NCBI GenBank assembly: GCA_030062745.1
Contig: CP099849.1
Location: forward strand, 26,400,144 to 26,464,143
Length of the DNA stretch: 64,000 bases
Direction: 5' to 3'
Origin: Capitulum mitella
Taxonomy: Eukaryota > Arthropoda > Thecostraca > Pollicipedomorpha > Pollicipedidae
Part shown: piece after piece, positions 46,609-58,600 of the stretch
Position numbering within the stretch: position 1 is the first letter of the stretch
Layout: the number at the start of each line of letters is the position of its first letter
Made by a program: the position numbers and the translations under genes
Notes under the pieces: model-generated
Database searches by the model: none
What the model saw: the letters and a program-made list of their open reading frames with translations, nothing else
What the model was told of the DNA's origin: nothing

Positions 46609-47784
46609 GTGAGTACATGAGTGACTTCATTAAATGAAGCGCATTACACCTCAAAACGTATTTTTTTACGTTTGTTCCCGCCTAAAGGCTAGTTTATTAA
46701 CTTACTGACATACCTCACTAACTGCGTTACATTCACACCTCTCATACTACTGCATACTCATAATCATACATCTCGTGCTCATACACACAAACACGATGTC
46801 ATACATATTCGCCTCCCACCGTCATGTACCAAAACCACCAACCAGTTTAAAACATATCTTGAGACTGACAGCCAGTCTATGAATCTAGGGCATAAGTATT
46901 GTTTTCGTCACTGCGCTGCGTTTCGGAAGACCAAAGCGCCAGCGCCAGTGCAGTCCAAGGTCACAAGTCCAAGGTCAGATTAGTGATGTCTGCTGGCTCC
47001 ATGGTGCATGTTTCGGCTTTGCTCCCGATCGATTTCGATTCGCCTGTCGCACATGCCGTGCGAATACGGCTTCGGATGTGACGCTCGGTCTGTTGACCTC
47101 TTAACAGAGGAGAAACTGCCCAGGTCAGCAGTAGAGTTGCCGTCGTGCCCAGGCCCGGCATAAAATTGCCCCGTCGTGACCAAGCACCGTCGGTAAACAC
47201 CCCCCTCGTACCCAGGTTCCGGCGTAAAACAGCACTGCGCCTGCACCCCTGGACTGAAAGCCATCTGTTCAGCCAAGAGCGTCATCCATTTAATATTCCA
47301 CAAAATCTGCAGTGAAGAGCGTTGGGTTGGCGAAACAGAGGACGCACCAGGCGCAGGCTATGGTAATGAGCAGACGAAGATCATTACATCAAGCTTCTGG
47401 GACGCCTCTGGGAGATAACCAGTTATGCTGAACGAGTCGGGTTAGGGGAGGACTGACGACGGAATACACCGGGCCTACAGCATATATCTCAGCCTAGTAC
47501 CATAGCATTACATCTGTGCTGGTGACATACAATGCATGTGCTGGTGACATGCAATAAAGCACTGTCTAGGCGCGGCTCAGAAGTATCTGCCCGGTTACAC
47601 GTCAATTGTAACCACTGAAACAAGGATGGCACAAACGCAGTACAAGTTGCAAATGAGTCCCGTTTGGAAGAATCGGTCTTCATATATCAGTTGTCACTTG
47701 GGCACTTGGATATTCGTGTTGTCTGTCACTGCTTACAATACTTGCTTAGCTTGCATAGTGTTCTGATACTTTGTCCCATCCTAT

Positions 47785-47865
47785 CTATATTTATATATAT
47801 ATATATATATGTATATGTATATGTATACATATATATAACAGGATAACATATAGCATATAGGACAT

Positions 47866-47940
<75 letters not shown>
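47785..47940. repeat. (AT)n microsatellite
   Basis: About 150 bases of nearly pure AT dinucleotides with a few GT interruptions. The apparent Tyr-Ile open frames it creates are artefacts. Confidence 0.98.
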
Positions 47941-47942
<2 letters not shown>

Positions 47943-48889
47943 TACGCTTGAACGAACAATAACCAGCCTTGTCTTGACAAGATATACATACATCTGTCAG
48001 TGATAAAGTTCAGTGAACAGATGAACGGATAAGAAACAAGCACTGAGTGAAGGCACATGATTTCTGTAATCCTAACGCATATGAATGGCCCAAAAACATT
48101 CCATCGATATCAGTCCATGCCAAGTTAGATAAAATAGTAGACTAAGGTAAGCATGCGCCATTGGTTGCAAGCCGGCAACAACATACCCATTCCATCCCAT
48201 CCCCATTTGGCCTTGCGCAGTATTTAGTACAAGATTCATATGACGAGTGATCACTTGTTCTTCGCGATGAAGTAAATGTTGACAACGCTACTTCTGGCAG
48301 TCTGTACAGATGAGTCCTCACGACTTCTCAGATCTCGTCAGTATTTTAAATAACAGCTGGTGGACACTGAGTGATCCTGCACGAAGCGGTGAAGTCCTAT
48401 GACGACCTGACGTCAGTTCGCAGAATTTTCAATGCCGGGTTTCGCGGTGGCGCTGTCACCATTATTCAACTCCATCCAAAGGAAGTACACGGACCGCATC
48501 ACTTCTGACGTCGTCGAAAACTTGCCCAGTTTCATAAAGTCTGATGCCCCAGGCTGACAGCCCTGAAAATGGTCAGCGACCAGACCTGTGACGCCACACG
48601 TCACACCACAGGGCAAACACCGGCGTCACTCCTCCGCCACAACGCAGTCGTTCCGTCCAAGCAGTCGTGCTCCCACTTCAAACCCAGGACCATTTTGCTG
48701 CAGTGCTGCCACCGCTGGGGCGTCTCGGTTCAGCCTCAGGAGAGCTCGCCGTCCTCGATCGCCGGTCAGCTACCCCGGGCAGCTCTATCCAGAGCTCGGA
48801 CCGCAGGACCTGAATTAGCTCGTGCTGGACATATCCTACCGGGTCCGATGTGACCAAGCCACCGCAGACTACATCTATCCTAATCCGAT

Positions 48890-49345
48890 CTGAGTTAACC
48901 GCTGTGGGCTCTGCTAACCCCTGCAGGCTGAGTTAATCACTATAGGCTGAGATAGCCGCTGCAGGCTGAGTTAACTGCTGAAGGCTGAGTTTATCACTCT
49001 AGGCAACCTATCTTCTGAATTGAGCTCGCCTGAGCAGGTCACTCCGGGCCTAGCCTGAGGTGATCTGAGTTAACAGAGCCCAGGCCACGGCTGTCGTCTG
49101 AAGTGATCTGAGATGATCTGATCTGGCAGGACCCGGGCCATGGCCGTGATCTGAGTTGATCCGATTTTACAGGACCCGGGTCACGGCTCTGAGCTGAGGT
49201 GATCTGATCTGACAAGACCTGGGCTATGGCCATGATCTGAGTTGATCTGATTTCACAGGACCCGGGCCACGGCTGTAACCTGAGGTGGTCTCAGCTGATC
49301 TGGTCTGACAGGACTCGGACCACGGCTGTGATCTGAGGTGATCTG
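48890..49345 (+). repeat. Minisatellite abutting the first coding-exon acceptor
   Basis: A first part (48890-49010) repeats CTGAGTTAAC with CTGCAGG. A second part (49070-49345) has about six units of ~43-53 bases of the form CAGGACCCGGGCCACGG plus CTGTGATCTGAG. The real acceptor (GGCAG|GAGCAG, 49354) and the following GTGAT align with a further unit, so the array looks related to the intron-exon boundary. Confidence 0.75.
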
Positions 49346-49373
49346 ACCCGGCAGGAGCAGAACACTGTCCGTG

Positions 49374-49625
49374 ATGGCGATCCGCTGCGGCATCAGCTGG
49401 CGGCTCAGTACCCTCTGGCGGCGACGGAGGCAGCTGCTGCGGCGGCTGCTGGCCCCGGCAGCACTGGCCGGCTGCCTGCTGGTGCTGGTCGTGCTGGAGC
49501 CGTCTCAGCCGGCCCGCTGGCCGCGGCGCTGGTCCGCCCAGCAGCAGACGGAGGAGTGTGTCAGCCTCGCCCGGAGTCAGCCGGACATTGACCTGGAACA
49601 AATAGGACCGACACTGGACTTCAGC
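49374..49625 (+). CDS. ManII-like exon 2: type II membrane anchor and stem
   Basis: Residues 1-84. M-A-I-R-C-G-I-S-W-R is followed by R-R-R-R-Q-L-L-R-R and a hydrophobic helix (about residues 25-41), the topology of a Golgi glycosidase. The end, D-I-D-L-E-Q with L-D-F-S, matches the V-D-V-Q with S-F region of mannosidase II stems. An in-frame TGA at 49344 rules out an unspliced upstream start. Donor TTCAGC|GTGAGT, phase 0. With the possible first exon, the acceptor is GGCAG|GAGCAG at 49354. Confidence 0.8.
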
Positions 49626-52600
49626 GTGAGTGGCGGGCGGAGATCACAGGAAACCAAACGTCCTCCACTCAGGATGACATTGTGGCTGAATTTGACGAAA
49701 GGATTTTTCATTTGTTTTCCAGTCGGATTGAATGTTCTATTGCACATCTGTAACACTGGCGCTTATTATGTTGTAGTTGACAAGATTTGTCGCAATTGTA
49801 TGCAATTGTAATCTTGAATCAGCAGGCACAGTTCTTTTCACCGGCTTTACCGCGATAGAAAATGAGAAAGTTGCAAACGATAACTCGATGAGTAGTTATA
49901 TAGTCGTAGGAAAACGCTTGAATGACGTATTAATCTTTTAAGCCATCATTAAGACACCCTCGGTTTTTATGGCAGGCCAGCCTCAGCGAAGGGGACGAAT
50001 TTTTGAATGCACCCGTGAGGGAGCAATATCATCACCGGAAGTTCAATGCAAACCTACCCCTCAAGGTAGGTATGTTAACAGCAGGTGAGAAACATATGCT
50101 CTATGGTAAACTGGGCAATGGAATCTAACCCTGGGGAGAAAACAAGCGGGTTGTCTCTATCTCGGGTTTATTTCGTTATTATTTTTTATTTTTTATTGTA
50201 TTTTGAGTATCATAGTAAAAACACATTTAGAGGGAAACATCATGCATCCATGTACATTAAGGTGGGAGATACCTGAATTAAGTGATTTGGAAAGCTATGT
50301 AATCCGGCATTAACAAGTTATTTCAGAATTGAGACCACGGGATTGTCAGCCTCTTTCATCACTTCTCTACATTACGGCTAAATCGCAGTTTCCTGTACGC
50401 TCGATTTTAATGCCAAAAGCACAACATAGGAATAGACAGATGTATTAACTAGATGTAGGACGAACATATTCGATTATGTTTTTGGGCTCCCGACAAAGCC
50501 TACCGTGAACAATTTGTGCGCGCAGCTGCGATGTCAGGGGTGTGATTATTTAGCCCCAACGGGCATCAGCAAGTATGTGAAAAAGTTACATGCGTTCTTT
50601 TGCAAGAAATCCAATTTTTTCTTTGACCACTCATTCAAGCTGGATATCCGCAGCTGATGAACTTTAGAATATGCGCGTAGTGAATGCTTGACTTTGTTAT
50701 TCGCTTGACTCATGTTATTCACGTCTAATTCCCCAAACTGTGGAAAACTTGGGGATGTAAAGAAACTCGCTTTGAGTGCCCTGGCTGTAGCCTTGCTGGT
50801 CTTTGCATAGAAAGAAGAATCTTTTCTGTAGCTCTATGAACCCGGCGTCTCCTGGTCTAATATCTGGCTGTCCAGAGTGCCCTAGTGTTCTCCGATGTGG
50901 CGCTGCACTGACCGTTTGTGGGTCGAGGCGGCTCGGTGCGTCTGTCTGTCAGGATCACCTGGCGTCCTCAGCAGTGGGCCCTGCTGACACAAGGATCCTG
51001 GTTCTCAGATCGTCCTGGTGCCGTACTTTCACGGCGAACGCCACCGGACGTCTGCTCTGGAGCATTACCGCAGCGTCGTCAGGCCGGCCCTGGACTCGCT
51101 GGTGGCGCAGATGCCGAGCCTGCCGCTCATGACGTTCACCTGGACCGACGTCGGCCTGCTGCGCCTCTGGTGGAGCCAGTAGGTCTCGCTAACGGCAGAT
51201 GGTATGAACAGCTCCGACCTCATTTGACACGTACGTTGTTGGTTGATGGGTTTCTTTGATGAGATCCTGGACCAATGTTAGTCTGTTGCATCTCTGGTGG
51301 AACCAGTAAGTACCGTTAATGGCAGACGTAATTTAATCTCATCTCCCTCGCTCCAGTGCTGGTCAATAAGCTCATTTCTGGCCCGTCCGTGACAACAGAG
51401 TTTGAGTACTCCAGAACTCCAGAAAGATTCAGCCACCACTGAGAGTCGTTGCGATAGCAGAAGCTTCCGGTAGCGGAAGCTTGAATTGCCTCTTGCAACA
51501 AGAGTCTGAGAGGAGTGAAACGATCTTTCGGCTTATCTACGACGCTTGCAGCTTCTAAGAGATTCCGAGTTCGAGCTCGCCGAAAACGATGCCGCGATGG
51601 AACCACAGACCATTGTACAAGTGTTTAGGGAGATCCCAGCCTTTTGACCGATCAGTCGCCTATGTCATCAACAGCGCCATTTTAGCAGATTTGTTGGCTC
51701 AAATAAAACTAGTGCTCGGATCTTTCGCCAAACTGTGGTCCCTACCGCGACTTACCCAAACAGGGGCCGTCCATTCCGACTCCCCAAACAGGAGCCGTCC
51801 ATTCTGACCCTCCAGACAGGAGCCGTCCATTCTGACTCCCCAGACAGGAGCCGTCCATTCTGACTCCCCAAACAGGAGCCGTCCATTCTGACCCTCCAGA
51901 CAGGAGCCGTCCATTCTGACTCCCCAAACAGGAGCCGTCCATTCTGACTCCCCAGACAGGAGCCGTCCATTCTGACTCTCCCTATCGGTAGCCGACAGGC
52001 GGGTTTTCCTGGCCAGAAGCAGTGGCCCCCATCCCGAAGCAGTGGCAGTGCCTTCCCTGTCCTCGCCGGCAGTACCTGTGGTACGTCACCCGGGTGTGTG
52101 ACGCGTGTCACCCAGACGTGCGCCGGCATCACCCAGACATGTAACGTGTGACGGTGTTGCTGCGCGGTCCTGCCGGCCGCTCTGTCTGTCTGCGGAGCCG
52201 ACGAGACCCGACTTACCGTGACGCCAAGGTGTCACGCCAGTCCTCACCGTTACGCCTGTCCTGCGGCGTGATTGCTCTCGCAACGGGGGTCAGAGCCCGG
52301 AACGGGACCGACACTGAGCCCGTAACGGCCGGCTCTCGACCTGAGACAGTGCTCATCTGCCCGAGAAACCGCCGCGGGGCAGAGATAAGTCATCCTGGCC
52401 TGACGGCGGCTGAGAAACCAATGGGCGCGTCAGACGCGCCGGGTCTCGCCGGAGATGTCTGAACATTGCCACCGGAGCAGCGACCGGTCCGACCGCCTCG
52501 GGCGGTAACGTCACTGTTCTCACGGCGCTGAAAGAGAAGCCATCGCTCGGCTTACGGACTTGAAATTCATCTCGTAGGCCTCAGCGAACGACATGACTTT

Positions 52601-55600
52601 GTGACTTGACGTAGCTTTGTTCTATTTTTGTTGTCTTTTGGACAGGCAAAAGTTGCAACATGTTATCTGCTACCAACTGCAGTTGCGCGAATTCAGCCGT
52701 TTGACGTCTGCAGGTGGCGGCCGTTCTTGGCTGGCGAGTGAACTCTGGTGATCAGTGCGGTGTGATTTCTGTTCTCCAGGGCTACACAAGAGTCGAGGAA
52801 CACACTCGCCGACCTGGTACGGTCAGGACGTGTAGAAATCACTACCGGTGGTGGGCTTCCTCGAGAGGAGGGAGACACTGGACTGCGTTCAATGCTAGAG
52901 CAGCTTACTGATGGTAGGTTTTCTGTCGTTTCCATCACATCACGACAAACCTGCAGCAAAGTTTGTTTACAGCGGTGTAGGAGCTTATTCACCGGGCTCT
53001 TCGTGGTTCTACAATGACATTTCGTCCTCGGTTTTTGCAACCTCTGTAATACGCATTATGGCTCGTACATAAAACCAACAACACATTTCCCTTTCATGTA
53101 TCTAAAGCTCGCCATCTCATAATGTCTCACTCGAAAAACAATGAGTCGAACTCACCTTCCTGTCGTGTGTTAAAACACCCGTCACCCACACGAGAGTTCA
53201 CTGGTTCTCAACACCAGGGTCTTCGCTGAATAATTTTCTGCTTCACAAGAACAAAACCATGCCGAAGAATTTTCTGCTTCACAAGAAGAAAACCATGCTG
53301 AAAAATTGGCTGGTTCGGAACGGCGAGGCCTTCGCCGAGCTAAGACGCCACACGCGGGCGCCTGCGAATTTTCTGTGACGAGAGTGGATGAGGCACGCTC
53401 GTCTTTGGTCACGTGACCCAGCAGGTGTTTACCTCGATTCCTATGGCGTGAACACATCACGAGCACATTGTCTCGTTTCCGGTCCCTTGGGCTCAGTACC
53501 CGCCGCCGTGACTGAGTCGCGTGCAGCTTTGGTCCATGGTCAGCCTGAAACAAATGTTTTTATGCGAACCCATCCACGTTGACACGCGCCGTGGAGCGCC
53601 CATGAGAATGGATAAGCGGGACATCGGGATCGCTAGCTGTTACAGGAGCCGTAACAGCTGGACTGTTCACAGTTCCACTGGGAAACTCAAAGTCCTCGAG
53701 AAGATAAGACATTTTGAAATCGGACATTACCACGATGGCTGTAATCATTATGCGCACGGACGAGTCAACAGCCACTGTTTTTAAACACTAAACTCACAAC
53801 CACAACGATTTTGTCATCTGACGCATTTTGTCTTTCTCCTTGTCGCGCAGGCATTTTATCGGTAAGATTCTCCAACGCCTCCGACAAGCGATGACGGCCA
53901 GATCCGTTCATATCCCCTCCTAGTGTGCATTGTCATTGCACCAGTCATTGTTCATGAGCCCAGCTGCAGGCCATGGCCGCGATCTCAGCTGCATTAGCTG
54001 GTGCGGTCATGATACCATGCTGAGCAGTTGGCCCCAGCTGCAGGCCCTGGTCGCGATCTCAGCTGCATTAGCTGGTGCGGTCATGATACCATGCTGAGCA
54101 GTTGGCCCCAGCTGCAGGCCCTGGTCGCGATCTTAGCTGCGGCAGACGGTCCGGTCATGACACCATCCTCAGCAAATGGTCTTGTCATGATCCCAGCCTC
54201 ATTGCATGGTCTGGTCATGATGTTAGTCACATGACTGGTGTTAGTAGGTGACTGGCTTCTGCAGCCAGGGACGTAGCCAAAAGGGGCATGGGGCCATGCC
54301 CCCCCCCCGAGCAAAGTGATCTGCACTAGATATATAGCGATTTTGCAGGAATACGTAATGGTGATCATATATATGTTGAAAGAGCAAACATTGTGTTTTC
54401 CTGTGCGTTAGATATGAGGAAAATTACACGAAATCTTTACTTTTTCCCATACATTTCGCCATATACCGTTGTCATATAACAAAATTTGACATGTCCCCCC
54501 CCCCCGAGGAAAATCCTGGCTACGTGCCTGGCTGCGACGGGCTAGCGTTGGCCCGCTGTGACTGGCTGCAGCAGTTGGTTTGCTGTGACTGGCTGCAGCA
54601 ATTGGCCTGCTGTGACTGGCTGCAGCAGTTGGCCTGCTGTGACTGGCTGCAGCAATTGGCCTGCTGTGACTGGCTGCAGCAGTTGGCCTGCTGTGACTGG
54701 CTGCAGCGGTTGGTCTGCTGTGACTGGCTGCAGCAGTTGGCCTGCTGTGACTGGCTGCAGCAGTTGGCCTGCTGTGACTGGCTGCAGCAGTTGGTCTGCT
54801 GTGACTGGCTGCAGCAGTTGGTCTCCTGTGACTAGCTGCAGTAGTTGGCTTGCTGTGACTGGCTGCGGCAATTGGTTTGCTTTATCTGTCTGCGGTAGAC
54901 TGTCAGGATGCAGGTGTTCCGCAGCCCTGACAGTCGGTCTGACATAGAAGTGTTCACCGTCAGATCACCTGTGGCTGAAGCAACACCTGAATGTGATGCC
55001 GTTGACGGGACTGACGTACGGCCGTGAGGGTCCAGGCAGCACCCTAATCCACTTGCTCAGCCAGGCCGGCATCAAACAAACCATCGCCATGGTGAGTGGC
55101 CACCGCGGCATTAACTGAACTCATCTGGATCCCCCCTGACCACCACCCCAACCAGTGGCCTGTTTTCACCGGCCTTTCGATATCTGGCAAACTCCCAATA
55201 TGCGATACCTTTTCCGATACATGGAACTTATTCAATCATCCAGCCTATCGTAAATAGCAGTCGTGTAGGGTATCACGCACTTACGGGACATTTATCAATT
55301 TCCGTCGGTTCTCGGAGGCAGCATTTGGCAAACAGAAGAATACTGGCACCCGAACAAACTGAGATATGGATCGCATAGCAGAACAGTGTCTGGAGCTGCT
55401 CTGGATGCAAAGCTGTAGTCATTCCTCACCGCTCTTTTCTCACCTCGGATATCATTGTCAGCTGGGTCCACCGCAGAGGACCGTTCTGCACGATAATGTC
55501 AGATGCCACTGACTTGCCGTCACGTTCAGAATTCAGACACTGGTTCCCCATCTTTCGAGGGTATCACTTTTTTGCTGGATGAAAAGAACATTTAAAAATT

Positions 55601-58600
55601 GCGATTTCGTCATTAGCATGCCTCTCTTACAAGAGCAAAATCGGGTTTTCCTGTCCACAGCTACCTAGCTCCATGTCACGTTTCGTTGGCTTTAGTGACT
55701 AAACTTCGATGCCATTGTTTTTGTCCCCATGGAGAACGTGCCACGGGTATGGAGTGAATACCTAGCAGCCCAGCAGAGCGTGGATTTTCTGTGGAGACAG
55801 CCCTGGGACCAAGGTGGAGACCACGCAGTTCTGACGCATCTGAATCTTCAGACCAGGTAAGTCAAGGACTGAAGTTTCATTTGCCCCTGAAAACTGGCTG
55901 TGCAGTAAATATTATCTGTCTCCTTAACATATTACGAGCCGATGTCAAGCACATCAGTCAAATGCAGGTTAAATGCGCCTTTCAAACGTTTGTGCAGCGG
56001 TGGCAAACACGTTAACCTAAATGATAATTTTGCTTCCGGTAATTGTCATTTATTGTCGGAAAACAGCATATTGGTGAGATGTACGAGACATTTAGCATAG
56101 TGATAAGTTAAAGATTCATGGGTGTCAAAGGGTCCACAGAAAAGCCCATGTTCGGTAATGGCTGCTGTGTCCCTCTTGATATTCTACTGTTTTCTTTGCC
56201 GTTTCCATTAAATGTATGCGTCCTGCATACATTGCCATGTCGCATTTTGCTCTGGTCATAAGACATTTTTCGCTTCCATCATCCTATCGATTTTCGTTCG
56301 GAATGCGTGACATGTTTATTCTTATTCTATCAAAGACTTTTAACAACCTTTGTGGAGCAGTCCAATGCATTTTCTATTACTCTTCTTTTCAGTTTCAGCA
56401 AAGACAAGGCGCTATTTCTTCCCGAGTGGACCTTGTTAAGCCTTGTCAGAAAACATACAACATCGAGGACAGTGGCGTAGCCAAAGGATGCCAAGAGGAC
56501 CGTGGTCCTCCCTTGGAGATGAATGCTTAAGTTTTAAACGCACCAAAAATGAAAACATATGAACAAAATCGTGCACTCCATAATAACGTGGCCGAAATCC
56601 CAGGAGTTTCAGGTCTCAGGAGGCTTGGTTTGTCCTGACCGTTTTAGTGGTCAAATCCTGGCTACACCCATGATTAAGGCGCACAGTTGCTTGACCTCTT
56701 CCGAGTTGACCTTGTATTTGGGGTTCGCCGCCCGTTACTCCCACATTCTCAAAGGTGCTCGGAAAAACCTCTAATATTCATGTAATGTCGCTTTAAAACG
56801 TAACGACTTGGAAACATTAAGTTTTCCTTACCTGTTTCCTGCTATTTCATTCTTGCTTTTTCTGCGGTACTGCCAGGTCGCCTCAGGTCATTGAACTATT
56901 TTATGAGTTAACAAAGCATTTAAAAAAAACTGAAGCCAACACTAGACTCTGCCAAAACATGGAATGAATAAATGAGAAGTACTGCAACAAGCAGTCATCC
57001 ATTCTCTGCAAAATACATTCTTGTCTTTTTCTCAGAAATGTCACTGGAGTTCTTCTTGCGATGGGTCAATTACCTGGGTTTAGGCCATTTGGCTAAAATG
57101 TCTTCTGTAATGTAAGTGCGAATACAATTGCTTTACCACCTCCTTGACTGGATGGATGCCGAATGTGTCTGAGCTTAGACTCTCGTGCTTTTCTACCTGA
57201 CCTGACCTGACATGACCTGACATGATAAGGTATCGACTGAATGGCCCCAGGATATGTTTGGTGGGTTTAAATCGTACGACATTGCGCAAAAATCTTGCAT
57301 TGTTAGTTTCATGTGTTCTTTTATTTCTTTATGATCTGTCATATCTTCACCACTTGACCTTGGTTGGCTGCAGCGTCGATTGGATGAGACACCCTTATTT
57401 CAAGGGTTACAATTCGTTTTCATGCGTGCTGACCTAATTGGATCTCCTGCTATTCCCTGTCAGTAACTCATCCGTCATCTTGAGTATTATGTCATAATGT
57501 TTAGAGCGATGACGTCGTCTGACTTTATCTGACCTGATGAGGTGAAATAGCACTTTTCTGGATTTTCTAATTTGTTCCAGTTCCTCGAATACTTCGGAAT
57601 CCATAATGTGCTTCACACGACCTCGACCCTCATAAATGTGCACTGGTGTTTTAAAATGCTTTAACCCTCACAAAATCCGACGACATTCTAATTGGGATCA
57701 CTTTAATCTCCATCACTTCATTTGTTTTCGAGATAGCGTGGGAAGGTTCCGGAGACCGTCCGACGGCGTACGGCGCTGCATGGCTCCAGCTGTTCGCAGC
57801 TGAAGCCTTAGCTCGCCACAGTGTTCCGTCCGGGCCGTCGGCCGTGCGTGTCGGCCGCCCGGCCGCGCGTGCTGCGGCGGTCAGGTTTGCGCGGTTTTTG
57901 CGGCGCTCGCAGCCGCTCTAAAATAGCGGTCCTGTCGCTTCCGGCATCTGGCCAGACCGAATCACGCGACGCCAGCCACCGGGCACACTGGAGCGCTGAC
58001 CTATACAGCAACGCACCAATCGAGGTAACACCACACAATGGGGAAACTGGTAGGCTGACCAAATATGGGAAACATCAACCGGGGTACCACCATGCACCGG
58101 GCACACTGGTGCACTGATCTGCACAGCAACGCACAGACGGGGGTATCGCCACATATTGGGGACACTGATGCTTACCAAAAATGGGGAAACACCAACTGGG
58201 GGAAGCTCCACCGAACTGGATCAGAAACTCGAACAGACGCTGCGCACATTGGTGTGCTGACCAAACGCGGAAAAATATCAATACTGTCAGGACACTGGGG
58301 AGGGGGAGGGGCTCCAGCGGCGCGAAAAAATGCTAGGCTGAGACAAACCAGTATGGTTCGGCGAAATTTGCCAAAAAAGTTCCCGTATGCGGCTTGTCAC
58401 AAACGTTGTCACAAAATGACAGCAGTTGGACGCTGGTGGTCAACTGCTTCTGTTAAGAGCATAGCAGAATTGGCAAAAAAGAAAGGTTTTTGCGATGGGC
58501 CTTTCAGCGATCAGAACTATATAGCGACATATCGTCGTTGATAAGAATAGTTATTATAAAGCGGTGGTATGTCACTGAAAATAAAAAAAATAGGGCCTTG

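Larger units (their letters stand above)
46609..49354 (+). other. Putative intron 1 of the mannosidase-like gene
   Basis: No coding exon was recognised in these 2.7 kb. It contains the AT microsatellite at 47785-47940 and a long minisatellite running right up to the acceptor at 49354. Confidence 0.4.
51179..52779 (+). other. ManII-like intron 4
   Basis: 1601-base phase-2 intron. It begins with a partial duplicate of exon 4 (51258-51335) and contains a 28-bp minisatellite (51765-51985). The region 52080-52500 is CpG-rich without recognisable coding sequence. Confidence 0.75.
52914..54963 (+). other. ManII-like intron 5
   Basis: 2050-base phase-1 intron. It carries a 3-copy ~42-bp repeat (53214-53330), a 74-bp repeat (53961-54135), a hAT MITE (54266-54530) and a 27-bp minisatellite (54535-54890) near its acceptor. 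Confidence 0.75.

Noticed and set aside
54491..54947. Cys-Asp-Trp-Leu-Gln-Gln repeat proteins on both strands
   Set aside because: A 27-bp minisatellite in an intron; 27 is a multiple of three, so frames stay open by chance.
56396..56475. Candidate mannosidase-like exon after TTCTTTTCAG
   Set aside because: The phase fits, but the peptide does not resemble GH38 and soon hits a stop; the exon at 63224 aligns better.
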